Assembly: GCA_023228995.1 (NCBI GenBank) | Contig: JALOAD010000034.1 | Span: forward strand, 1 to 35,752 | Direction: 5' to 3' | DNA from: Candidatus Muiribacterium halophilum | GTDB lineage: Bacteria; Muiribacteriota; Muiribacteriia; Muiribacteriales; Muiribacteriaceae | Length of the DNA stretch: 35,752 bases | Part shown: positions 7,975 to 14,867 of the stretch, piece by piece | Numbering within the stretch: the stretch's first letter is position 1 | Layout of the letters: every line of letters starts with the position of its first letter | Position numbers and translations under genes: made by a program | Notes under the pieces: model-generated | Told to the model about the DNA's origin: nothing | The model's input: only the letters and a program-made list of their open reading frames with translations | Database searches by the model: none

Positions 7975-8129
7975 ACGTTCAGGAATATTTCAGAGGGCTT
8001 ATTGATACAAGTGATATAGATGAATTAGTTGGAGATCCTAATGATGATGAGAGTGGTACAATTGGTGGTTTTACAAAGAAAACAAGAAATTTAGAAGGTG
8101 TTGAAGATAAGATTTCAAATAAAAAATAA
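7975..8129 (+). pseudogene. 3' fragment of an unknown gene at the right junction
   Basis: An open frame without a credible start reads VQEYFRGLIDTSDIDELVG, DPNDDESGTIGGFTKKTR and LEGVEDKISNKK before a TAA at 8127. It ends inside sequence that in another frame already reads as SPFH (KIRFQIKNKHFMIGHLHGD), so the right joint of the foreign block lies at about 8095-8130. Acidic, probably the C-terminal tail of a larger protein. Not recognised. Confidence 0.45.
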
Positions 8130-8675
8130 ACATTTTATGATTGGACACTTACATGGTGATGTCGGTAAAGATATAAAAATATTATCGTTATACCATATCC
8201 AAGAAACGTAGTAAGAGAAGTAACAGGTCAATTTACTGCAGAAGAATTATATTCTACTAAACGTGACCAACTTCAATCTCAATGTGAAGAAATGTTAATG
8301 GAGAAATTCAAGGATAAAAACATCATTCTATTAGATGTACTTATTCGTGACGTAAATCTTCCTAAGAAAATTAAAGATGGTATTGAAGCAAAAGAGTCTC
8401 AGAAACAAAAGAACGAACTTGCTGAAAAAATCAATGCTGAAAAAGAATTCCTTGCTAAAGCAGCTATTACAGAAGCAGAAGGTATCAAACAATCTAATAT
8501 TCTTGTTGCTCAAGGTGAAGCTGAAGCAATTAAGTTGAAACAACAACAACTTAGACAATCACCACAATATATTGAATATATTAAGTGGCAAGGTTACGCT
8601 TCAAGTGGCAAATCACCATACGGAGATAATAACGTATTCGGTGGAAATACTTCAGTAATCAAAGGATTGAAGTAA
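8095..8675 (+). pseudogene. SPFH/prohibitin-like membrane protein, 3' part with one frameshift
   Basis: Continuation of the gene begun at 4036. From about 8098 the frame reads LKIRFQIKNKHFMIGHLHGD then VGKD; after about 8172 the family sequence continues one frame over (NIIVIPYPRNVVREVTGQF, EELYSTKRDQLQSQ). Restoring one T (GATTATAAA for GATATAAA) would give GKDYKN and join them. The rest is the typical prohibitin coiled-coil part (AEKINAEKEFLAKAAITEAE, VAQGEAEAIKLKQQQL), ending in a Gly/Ser/Asn-rich tail. A hairpin terminator follows. ATG 8292 could start a short product containing only the coiled coil. Confidence 0.75.
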
Positions 8676-8686
8676 TAAAACTTAAT

Positions 8687-8712
8687 AAGGTGTGGTGTGA
8701 AAGCCACACTTT
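8687..8712 (+). terminator. Hairpin terminator after the SPFH-like gene
   Basis: Nine-base stem AAGGTGTGG / CCACACTTT (one G-T pair), 8-nt loop, followed by an AT-rich stretch. Confidence 0.6.
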
Positions 8713-8746
8713 ATTCTAATCATTTAATCATTAATAAAATATAATT

Positions 8747-9058
8747 ATGAAAAACTTTTACAAAAGAAACAGAAGAATTATTGGAATCGGAATCTTAGTT
8801 GTTATAACAATGTTATTTATGACAAGTTGTGCAGATGTTACAAACATTGATGAATGTAGAGTAGATGACCCTTACGGTTTTTGGGGTGGTTTGTGGCATG
8901 GTTTAATTGCATTCTTTTCATTTTTCGGATCATTGTTTTCAGATGATATTGCTGTATATGCAGTAAATAATAATGGTGCATGGTACGATTTTGGTTTCGT
9001 ATTAGGTTCAGGAATTCTTGGTTTTGGTGCAAGTTCAAGCACTCGAAAAAGAAATTAA
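8747..9058 (+). CDS. Small lipoprotein with Gly-rich C-terminus
   Basis: 103 residues. Basic N-terminus, hydrophobic segment about 11-25 and lipobox LFMTSC with the lipidated Cys at residue 28, so a type II signal peptide is likely. The mature part has WGGLWHGLIAFFSFFGSLFS (hydrophobic) and GAWYDFGFVLGSGILGFGAS. Similar small lipoproteins with the DFGFVLG ending are common in bacteria; role unknown. In a phage, an outer-membrane lipoprotein made in the host could act in superinfection exclusion, but this is only a guess. Confidence 0.75.
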   Translation: MKNFYKRNRRIIGIGILVVITMLFMTSCADVTNIDECRVDDPYGFWGGLWHGLIAFFSFFGSLFSDDIAVYAVNNNGAWYDFGFVLGSGILGFGASSSTRKRN

Positions 9059-9086
9059 AAAAGTTTTCTTTTTATGAAACTTTTTT
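9057..9086 (+). terminator. Hairpin terminator after the lipoprotein gene
   Basis: Ten-base AT-rich stem AAAAAAGTTT / AAACTTTTTT (9057-9066, 9077-9086), 10-nt loop, U-rich 3' arm. Confidence 0.65.
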
Positions 9087-9094
9087 TAATATAT
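9085..9094 (+). promoter_or_regulatory. Near-match to the TTTAATATATA element
   Basis: TTTAATATATT, ten of eleven bases matching the element used elsewhere. It lies about 170 nt upstream of the sigma-factor gene and overlaps the previous terminator. The following 9095-9261 holds no gene; a small palindrome ACAAATTTGT at about 9114 is the only structure seen. Confidence 0.3.
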
Positions 9095-9261
9095 TGAGTA
9101 TAATATAGGCTGGACAAATTTGTTCGGTTTGCAATAAATTGATGATGAGAAACAAAGGAATATTAATCTAAAGTCACTGGTCTTTCACCTTTATTAGTAG
9201 AGATATTTTATTTCTATGTATGCCTTATTGTCTTATTAAAAATATCAAAACATCAATTTTT

Positions 9262-9861
9262 ATGAATCACTTTGAAAAAAAATTCGAGCAAAAAACGGGA
9301 TTAAATTTCCAAGTGTTCTACAAAGAACACAAACCAAAACTTACTTGGTATTTGTCTAAATGGACAGGAGACTTAGAAGTAGCAGAAGATTTCGCAGATG
9401 AAGCGTTTATTAAAGCATTAACATCAATAGATGGTTACAATGTTGAAAAAGCACAACCACAAACTTGGCTTTATACTATCGCTATTAACTTCGTTAAAAA
9501 AGATTACCAAGACAAACAAAAAATGCCTTCTATCTCTATGGATAGAGAATTGGCTAATGAAGCAACAATGTCTATGTTTCTTCCTTATGATGACGGCAGA
9601 AAACGTCAAGAGAAAGATGCAGAAGATAAGGCTAAAGCTGAGATTGCACGTGATGCTATTTATAGTATGCCTGACAAACATTATAAGTACCGTAGAGTTC
9701 TTATTCTTAGAGAATTGAAAAATTATTCTTATAATGAGATTGCTGATAAGTTAGAATTAAACCTCTCAACAGTTAAGTCACAGATCAAACAAGGTCGTGC
9801 TTTAATTGCTAAAAAGATTGAGAAGAAAATCGCATATATTGACGAACATGGGTTAAAGTAA
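9262..9861 (+). CDS. ECF-like RNA polymerase sigma factor
   Basis: 199 residues from ATG 9262 (the frame is open upstream to 9220). Region 2 spans about residues 15-85 (YKEHKPKLTWYLSKWTGD, ADEAFIKAL, TWLYTIAINFVKKDYQ). A charged linker follows, and region 4 spans about 145-190 with the helix-turn-helix YSYNEIADKLELNLSTVKSQ. This domain pair directs host RNA polymerase to specific promoters. It could recognise either the TTTAATATATA or the TATATTTG class seen here; that link is untested. It has its own leader and a strong terminator. No anti-sigma gene is apparent next to it. Confidence 0.88.
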   Translation: MNHFEKKFEQKTGLNFQVFYKEHKPKLTWYLSKWTGDLEVAEDFADEAFIKALTSIDGYNVEKAQPQTWLYTIAINFVKKDYQDKQKMPSISMDRELANEATMSMFLPYDDGRKRQEKDAEDKAKAEIARDAIYSMPDKHYKYRRVLILRELKNYSYNEIADKLELNLSTVKSQIKQGRALIAKKIEKKIAYIDEHGLK

Positions 9862-9869
9862 GGCACAAA

Positions 9870-9895
9870 GCCACTCAGAAATGAGTGGCTTTTTT
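9870..9895 (+). terminator. Strong rho-independent terminator after the sigma factor
   Basis: Perfect 8-bp stem GCCACTCA / TGAGTGGC with a GAAA tetraloop followed by six T (9890-9895). Confidence 0.92.
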
Positions 9896-9932
9896 GTTTC
9901 AAACAATTATAAAAATAAATTATATAAGACAT

Positions 9933-10094
9933 ATGAAAGGAAAATGGACTTGGGCAAGCGATAAAGAACATATCAATATTAATACAGGTGTTGGTACTAT
10001 AAAATTTACAAAATCAGATTTTGATAAAATTCAATCAGAACTTTTAAAAAAACAACGAGAAAAGAAAATAAAAAGAATACTCAATGAAGAATAA
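9933..10094 (+). CDS. Small C-terminally tagged protein
   Basis: 53 residues from ATG 9933. The N-terminus is a short beta-like segment (KWTWASDKEHININTGVG); the helical C-terminus ends QREKKIKRILNEE. This last part is the shared RExKLKRIL tag of this window, here as the first copy on the map. The tag codons contain the ATG of the methyltransferase gene (11-nt overlap). Function unknown. Confidence 0.75.
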   Translation: MKGKWTWASDKEHININTGVGTIKFTKSDFDKIQSELLKKQREKKIKRILNEE

Positions 10095-10866
10095 AATTTA
10101 TAATGAAGATAATATCAAAACTATGGAGAAAATACCTGACAACCATTGTCATGGTATTATCACAACACCACCATATAACTTAGGTCGAAACCCAAACCAC
10201 AGAAGAAAAGATCAAGAAGATTACAACTTATATGCTGATAATGTTGATAACCTAACAGAAGAAGAATATTTAGAGGTTAGAACAACCGAATTTAAGGAGT
10301 TTCAGAGAATAGTTAAAGATGATGGTGTCATACTATATAATATGTCATACTCAAAAGAAAATCCAATGCTACCATTACTTCTTATGAACAAAATACACAA
10401 TGAAACTGACCTCACAGTAGCCGATGTTATCACCTGGAAAAAGAATAAGGCAAATCCATTCCAAACCTCTCCAAATAAACTTACAAGAATATCAGAACTC
10501 ATATATGTAATTGTTAATAAAAAACATTTACATACGTTCAAAGCTAATAAGGAAATATCTAAAATAAACGAAAAAACAAAACAAAAGTTCTATAAGAATT
10601 ATACTAATCTAATTGAAGCAAGAAATAATGATGGTATTAAATCTAAAAACAAAGCCACATTTTCAATAGATTTAGTTGAACAACTAATACACATTTACTT
10701 TCCACCAAAATCAATAATTTATGATCCATTCATGGGTATTGGTACAACTGCTAAAGGTTGATTGTCTAAAGATTGTTATTTTCTTGGTAGTGAATTGATA
10801 AAAGAATTTTATGAAGAATCAAAAACAAATATAAAAGATTATGTCGGACTGTTGCGCAAATCCTAA
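10084..10866 (+). pseudogene. DNA methyltransferase 3 (beta class) with in-frame TGA
   Basis: Motif IV is TTPPYNLG (TPPY at residues 28-31) and motif I is YDPFMGIGTT at about 213-222, the order of beta-class DNA methyltransferases. TGA at 10759-10761 interrupts right after motif I (GTTAKG), and the frame continues LSKDCYFLGSELIKEF to a TAA at 10864, exactly as a family member would (the ...YFLGSEL segment). So either the enzyme is truncated by 34 residues, or the TGA is read through, or the base is an error. TGA is a normal stop in many genes here. The loss removes the FxGxEx strand that completes the SAM-binding fold, so the short form is probably inactive. Confidence 0.8.
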
Positions 10867-11059
10867 TATAAAGAAGAAAAAGAAACCAACATATTTAGAA
10901 AGAATTATGTTAAAAATTATAGCAATTTTTATTGTTGTCGGAATACTTATTTTTGCTGGTTTCTTCTGGGTAACATTATTAATTGCTGCCGCACTATTTT
11001 TTATAGTGTTTTTTGGTTATTATTTCATAGGTAAATTAAAGAAAAGAAGAAAACGATGA
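10841..11059 (+). CDS. Small two-helix membrane protein
   Basis: 72 residues starting MSDCCANPNIKKKKK. Two hydrophobic helices (about 24-42 and 44-62) are flanked by Lys/Arg-rich ends (KLKKRRKR), suggesting an inner-membrane hairpin with both ends in the cytoplasm. It overlaps the extended methyltransferase frame by 26 nt and the next gene by 4 nt (ATGA). Not recognised. Confidence 0.7.
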   Translation: MSDCCANPNIKKKKKPTYLERIMLKIIAIFIVVGILIFAGFFWVTLLIAAALFFIVFFGYYFIGKLKKRRKR

Positions 11060-11427
11060 AAAAGAAATGTAGAGTATTTACAACTTGTTTAGGTTGGTCT
11101 GAAGTAATGTTTATTTTTGATGAAGAAACAAAATTTTCTGAAATAAAGAATAAACCACAAACACATATGTTAACCAGAGATGATTATGTTGGTACATATG
11201 AATTTGATAAGAAATTTATACAATTATTTAATAGATCGAAGATAGGCGATAAATATTACTTCTATCGTTTCAGTTATCATAAAGATGATAAACCACAAGA
11301 AGAACAACAATGGATTAAAATTCCTGAGTTTGTTCCAAAAGAGGAACCTAAACAACAAGAATATACAAGCGTTAAAAAAGAAGAAGGTCAATCAAACGCA
11401 GAAGACTTTCAATCATTATTTGATTAA
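11056..11427 (+). CDS. Protein of unknown function
   Basis: 123 residues. The N-terminal 75 residues look like a compact beta-rich domain (CRVFTTCLGWSEVMFIFD ... KYYFYRFSYH); a Glu/Gln/Lys-rich linker follows and it ends AEDFQSLFD. Short acidic tails with D-F-x-x-L-F often serve as docking peptides, for example for sliding clamps; here that is only a resemblance. ATGA overlap with the upstream gene indicates translational coupling. Confidence 0.65.
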   Translation: MKKKCRVFTTCLGWSEVMFIFDEETKFSEIKNKPQTHMLTRDDYVGTYEFDKKFIQLFNRSKIGDKYYFYRFSYHKDDKPQEEQQWIKIPEFVPKEEPKQQEYTSVKKEEGQSNAEDFQSLFD

Positions 11428-11428
11428 T

Positions 11429-11749
11429 ATGTGTAAAGTAGTACATTTCAAGAAAGATGATTATGATGTTTATATAGGTAGGTTACCTGGTGGTGAGTTT
11501 AATAAATGGGCTTATCCTAAAGATTTGAGAGACACATTCCCAGAAGGAACACCAAGACAAGAAATCATAGATGCTTATGAAGATTATTTGTTATCAAATA
11601 AAAAACTCATGCAGGATCTACATGAGTTGAAGTATAAAACATTAGGTTGTTGGTGTAAACCTAAATCTTGTCACGGTGATATTCTTAAAAAATATGTTGA
11701 TAAGTTAGAAAGAATAGATGAAAGAAAAAATCTTGTTAATACAGACTAA
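11429..11749 (+). CDS. DUF4326 domain protein
   Basis: 106 residues from ATG 11429, 1 nt after the previous stop. VYIGRLPGGEFNKWAYP, the helix YEDYLLSNKKLMQDLHELK and LGCWCKPKSCHGDILKK match the DUF4326 family (PF14216), which has the C-W-C-x-P-x-x-C-H-G signature. These residues suggest a metal site. The family is common in phages; its function is not established. It converges with the minus-strand operon, overlapping its last gene by 14 nt. Confidence 0.85.
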   Translation: MCKVVHFKKDDYDVYIGRLPGGEFNKWAYPKDLRDTFPEGTPRQEIIDAYEDYLLSNKKLMQDLHELKYKTLGCWCKPKSCHGDILKKYVDKLERIDERKNLVNTD

Positions 11750-12206
11750 CATTAAACAATTCCTCACCAATAGATGCAATGATTTCATGTCTAGGATAAT
11801 CAAGAGAAACAGTCAAATCCAATAAATCAGAAATAAAGTTATATATATTGTCATCATCTTCTAACGAACCTTCTGAAAAAATACCTTCACTATCTGATAA
11901 ATGTTTCTTTGCAAGTTCCAAAAAATCATTAAATTTTATATCATCACATATTTGATCAAATATCGAATCAGGTATTCCCATATTATCAAAAAGGTTAATG
12001 AAATCATCATAATAATCTTTAGTGAACTTTTCGTCATCACTTAGTTTCACAAATTCACTTTTATCTATCAATTGTTTCCTATAATTTGCATCAAATATAT
12101 TTGGTCTACTTCCAGCCTGTTTCTTATTATTTTCTCTTTTACGTCTTTTTTGTTCTATCCTTTCTTCAGGTGTTAAAAATGACTCAAACGTTTTCAATAT
12201 TTTCAT
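11736..12206 (-). CDS. Acidic protein with capsid-targeting-like N-terminus
   Basis: 156 residues, last gene of the minus-strand operon. Begins MKILKTFESFLTPEER, the shared N-terminal pattern of this operon. A basic stretch follows (EQKRRKRENNKKQ, about 18-30) and the remainder is acidic and helical (DDFINLFDNMGI, FNDFLELAKKHL). No family is recognised. If it works like the T4 internal proteins, the first 10-15 residues would direct packing into the prohead; the expected (I/L)xE cleavage site is not obvious here. Confidence 0.72.
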   Translation of the reverse strand: MKILKTFESFLTPEERIEQKRRKRENNKKQAGSRPNIFDANYRKQLIDKSEFVKLSDDEKFTKDYYDDFINLFDNMGIPDSIFDQICDDIKFNDFLELAKKHLSDSEGIFSEGSLEDDDNIYNFISDLLDLTVSLDYPRHEIIASIGEELFNVSLY

Positions 12207-12207
12207 T

Positions 12208-12462
12208 TTACATTAATTCTTTTATAAATTCCAGAGTATCTTGCCAACCATCGTATAATCCCCAATGTTCTTCTAAACAAGATGTGAGTTTCTTGGCTTT
12301 TTCTTCTTTTGATAATGAACTATCATTAACAATTTCATCATATTGTTCATCAAAGAAATCTTCACCATCATAAAAATCAAAACCAAAATCATACAGGAAA
12401 CTTTTTAGTTTTGATAAAGTTTCATCTATTTCGTAATTTTCATATGTTTGTAAATACTTCAT
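12208..12462 (-). CDS. Small acidic protein with capsid-targeting-like N-terminus
   Basis: 84 residues. Starts MKYLQTYENYEIDETL: the common N-terminal motif followed by an I-D-E|T site. The rest is strongly acidic and aromatic (FLYDFGFDFYDGEDFFDEQY), suited to mimicking DNA or binding a basic partner, though that is speculation. It overlaps the start-proximal gene (12640) by 23 nt and lies 1 nt from the next. Confidence 0.7.
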   Translation of the reverse strand: MKYLQTYENYEIDETLSKLKSFLYDFGFDFYDGEDFFDEQYDEIVNDSSLSKEEKAKKLTSCLEEHWGLYDGWQDTLEFIKELM

Positions 12463-12640
12463 TATGATGGGTTTTCAAGTCTTTTTCTTCTTTCAGCTCT
12501 CTTATCAGCCATTCTTCAATAGGATCTGTCGTTTTCGCTTCAATTCTATTATCTATAAATGATGTCAATCCTAATCCGCCAATCGTTAAAACTGTAACAA
12601 CACCAACACCAATTAATATTTTTTTAAGTATATCATTCAT
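12440..12640 (-). CDS. Small single-pass membrane protein
   Basis: 66 residues: hydrophobic helix at about 7-30 (ILIGVGVVTVLTIGGLGL) then a charged tail (PIEEWLIRELKEEKDLK). It lacks the N-terminal tag of its operon mates. The start codon overlaps the stop of the 271-residue gene upstream and its end overlaps the next gene. Not recognised. Confidence 0.6.
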   Translation of the reverse strand: MNDILKKILIGVGVVTVLTIGGLGLTSFIDNRIEAKTTDPIEEWLIRELKEEKDLKTHHNEVFTNI

Positions 12641-13455
12641 TACTCTTCTAATCTAATTTCATAGTCTCCTAATCTCGAATTATCACTATATTCATCATTC
12701 CACCAAGTTGATACATACCATCCATCAATGTCTTGTTGTTCGAAACCTTCACCCCAACCATCAGAACATTGTCCTTCAAGATAATCTTTAATTAGTTCTA
12801 TTTCTTCATCAGTAATGTCAGGCTTAACCATAACTTCTACCCAGAATCTACTTTCATCATCAAAATTATTACCAACCATTTGCATTGATGTTGCACCTAC
12901 TTCTTCTGCTTCATCGAAATATTGGATAAGATCTTCTTTATTAAAATCTTCTTGCATTTCATCATAAATAATTTTCATTTCTCTCTTATCTAAAGCATCA
13001 GCAATTTTTTCTTTGATTTGGAAGCTATCTGCGAATTTACCCCAACCACCAGCACTAGCTACATAATCATCAAAAAGATCCTCAAAATCTTTTTCCATAA
13101 ATTCTTCATATTCGTTTGTTCTTTCTTCCCATTCCTGATGTTCTGCTTCAAAATCTTCTTCATTATCGAAATCGTCTATTTCTGGTTCATCTTCATCAAA
13201 ATAAGGTGCTTGTCCGTCTTTCCAATCTTCAAAATCTTGTTCTAACCAATCAGCATCATAACCTTGTCTTGATAATTCCATTTCAATATCTCTAATACTA
13301 CCATACATACTAAAAATACTCTCATCAAGTTCTTTCTGTACATAAGTTGGCACAGATAATTTTATCTTTTTAAGTTCTGTTACTGCTGGTTCTGGAAGAA
13401 GTGATTTTGGTTCTCCACCAACAAATGCTTCATATCTTTTAATCAATTTCATCAT
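12640..13455 (-). CDS. Large acidic protein with capsid-targeting-like N-terminus
   Basis: 271 residues starting MMKLIKRYEAFVGGEPKSLL, matching the shared N-terminal pattern. The central part (about 80-135) is extremely acidic, with runs of Asp/Glu such as DEDEPEIDDFDNEEDFEAEH. The C-terminal ~100 residues contain a possible alpha/beta domain (RFWVEVMVKPDITDEEIEL, DGWYVSTWWNDEY). No family is recognised. Abundant acidic residues together with the N-terminal motif would suit a packaged or core protein; inference only. Confidence 0.72.
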   Translation of the reverse strand: MMKLIKRYEAFVGGEPKSLLPEPAVTELKKIKLSVPTYVQKELDESIFSMYGSIRDIEMELSRQGYDADWLEQDFEDWKDGQAPYFDEDEPEIDDFDNEEDFEAEHQEWEERTNEYEEFMEKDFEDLFDDYVASAGGWGKFADSFQIKEKIADALDKREMKIIYDEMQEDFNKEDLIQYFDEAEEVGATSMQMVGNNFDDESRFWVEVMVKPDITDEEIELIKDYLEGQCSDGWGEGFEQQDIDGWYVSTWWNDEYSDNSRLGDYEIRLEE

Positions 13456-13469
13456 ATTTTTATTTTTTT

Positions 13470-13793
13470 TTATAATGTTAATTTATCTTGTAATTCATCA
13501 TTTTCTATTTCACCTTTCAACAAATATGGATCTCCAATCTCTTGAATATAACCTCTACCATCAAAATAATCATCATTAATTTCTTGTAATGTTGATTCGT
13601 CTCTACATTCAATCTCAAAATCAGTAGAATATGTACCAATTGTTGGAGTACTGTAGATACTTATGTTTGGATAATTAGATTGTAGATAATCTATTAATTC
13701 TTCTACTATTTCGTTTAATTCATCCTGACTATATTCAATGTTTTCATAATATCTGTTCCAAGTATTAAATTGTTTCCAGTTTTTTACTTTCAT
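13470..13793 (-). CDS. Protein of unknown function with weak version of the N-terminal motif
   Basis: 107 residues beginning MKVKNWKQFNTWNRYYENIE, a looser version of the operon's shared start. Then a helix (LNEIVEELIDYLQSNYP) and beta segments (ISIYSTPTIGTYSTDFEIEC). No family is recognised. A TTTAATATATA element lies 30 nt upstream, so this and the four genes downstream may form a separate transcription unit. Confidence 0.68.
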   Translation of the reverse strand: MKVKNWKQFNTWNRYYENIEYSQDELNEIVEELIDYLQSNYPNISIYSTPTIGTYSTDFEIECRDESTLQEINDDYFDGRGYIQEIGDPYLLKGEIENDELQDKLTL

Positions 13794-13822
13794 TACATTA
13801 TTATTATTATTTTTGTTGTTTT

Positions 13823-13833
13823 TATATATTAAA
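13823..13833 (-). promoter_or_regulatory. TTTAATATATA element inside the minus-strand operon
   Basis: Exact minus-strand copy, 30 nt upstream of the gene starting at 13793; it overlaps the stop of the 345-residue gene. Confidence 0.5.
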
Positions 13834-14866
13834 TAACTCTAATAAAAAATCCTTGCCTATACATTTTTTCTGCCATCTTCTGGGCAATTTGTTTTACTGC
13901 AGGACTAATATCAAATTGATCTTCTAAATCAAATATTTTCCATACGTTTTTACAAACATATATTGTTAGTATTTCTTCACTTTTTTCATCTGTTGAATAA
14001 ATCAATTCAACATTAAATAATTCACTTTCTACATTAAATTCATCACCTATCTCTTTATCATCAAAACCAACTATTTGCCCATCATAAAATACAGCATGAC
14101 TGTTACCATATCTTTTCACTAACCATTTATCATTTTGTGCATTCTCAAAAGTAGCAAAAGACTCAGTGTACTTAAATTTTGTAATTTTATTTCTATATTG
14201 TGCTTGACTCATACCTTTTGGTGTCTTAATTTTTTTAGGTTTATATCCCATAGCAAGTAACATTTGTCTTTTTTGTTCTGGTGGTAATGTGTGAATTTTC
14301 ATTAATGTTTCTTCATCCCATTGTTCTGATCCAGAATACTTTTTCAATGGTATTAAATCTGTTTGATGTCTATTTTGTCTGCTAAAGTATTTACCTTCTT
14401 CCCATTCACCATTTGGCTCAACAACAACTTCTACTCTCCATTCAGGATCACTAAAATCAATACCATCATATTTATCTATGTATCTTCCATCTAAAGCAGA
14501 CTCATTATTATGAGCATAATCTAATTCTTCTGCTAATATTTCTAAAAAATCCTCAAAATCTTCTTTTGGTGGATGCCACCAAAAAGAAATAATTTTACTA
14601 TCTAACCACAATCTACCAGCATATTTTAATCCCCATCTATCACCAGGACCATTACCTTCCCTATCAATCAAATCACTATGATAATGTAAGTGATGTGTAC
14701 CCACTAACATTTTTTCATGTGAATCTGGATCATCCCAAATACCAAATGCTCTTGCATCTTCATCATCATAATACACCAATGCTCCATCATTTTTACCTAT
14801 GATTTCACCAGGTTTATAAACATATTCAGCATCTTCTCTTAGATATTCGTTAAATCTAATTATCAT
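13829..14866 (-). CDS. 345-residue protein of unknown function with capsid-targeting-like N-terminus
   Basis: Starts MIIRFNEYLREDAEYV, nearly the same first eight residues as the cyclase just upstream (MILRFNEH) although the bodies are unrelated; L-R-E|D would fit a prohead-protease site. Two regions are visible: residues ~20-190 with many Trp, His and Asp (HHLHYHSDLIDREGNGPGD, FWWHPPKEDFEDFL), and ~235-345 with beta segments ending KMAEKMYRQGFFIRVI. No family is recognised. It directly follows the cyclase gene (1-nt gap), so the two are co-expressed and perhaps co-packaged. Confidence 0.75.
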   Translation of the reverse strand: MIIRFNEYLREDAEYVYKPGEIIGKNDGALVYYDDEDARAFGIWDDPDSHEKMLVGTHHLHYHSDLIDREGNGPGDRWGLKYAGRLWLDSKIISFWWHPPKEDFEDFLEILAEELDYAHNNESALDGRYIDKYDGIDFSDPEWRVEVVVEPNGEWEEGKYFSRQNRHQTDLIPLKKYSGSEQWDEETLMKIHTLPPEQKRQMLLAMGYKPKKIKTPKGMSQAQYRNKITKFKYTESFATFENAQNDKWLVKRYGNSHAVFYDGQIVGFDDKEIGDEFNVESELFNVELIYSTDEKSEEILTIYVCKNVWKIFDLEDQFDISPAVKQIAQKMAEKMYRQGFFIRVI

Positions 14867-14867
14867 A

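Larger units (their letters stand above)
4273..8095. mobile_element. Foreign block interrupting the SPFH-like gene
   Basis: The SPFH reading frame ends at about 4272 and resumes at about 8095, missing only some 20-25 codons. Between them lie a truncated ORF, a conserved phage protein, a 61-residue coiled coil, a nucleotidyltransferase, two DNA methyltransferases, small unknowns, a 73-bp direct repeat, a 26-bp spacer repeat and palindromic spacers. I see no integrase, transposase or terminal inverted repeat. It could be a recombinational replacement, a string of integron-like cassettes, or a misassembly; the sequence alone does not decide. Confidence 0.6.

Noticed and set aside
4273-8095. Transposon or insertion sequence in the SPFH gene
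   Set aside because: No transposase or integrase frame, no terminal inverted repeats and no target duplication; part of the SPFH gene is missing, not merely interrupted.
9424-9718. Open frames on both strands inside the sigma-factor gene
   Set aside because: They lack recognisable motifs and regulatory signals and lie wholly within a gene with clear sigma domains.
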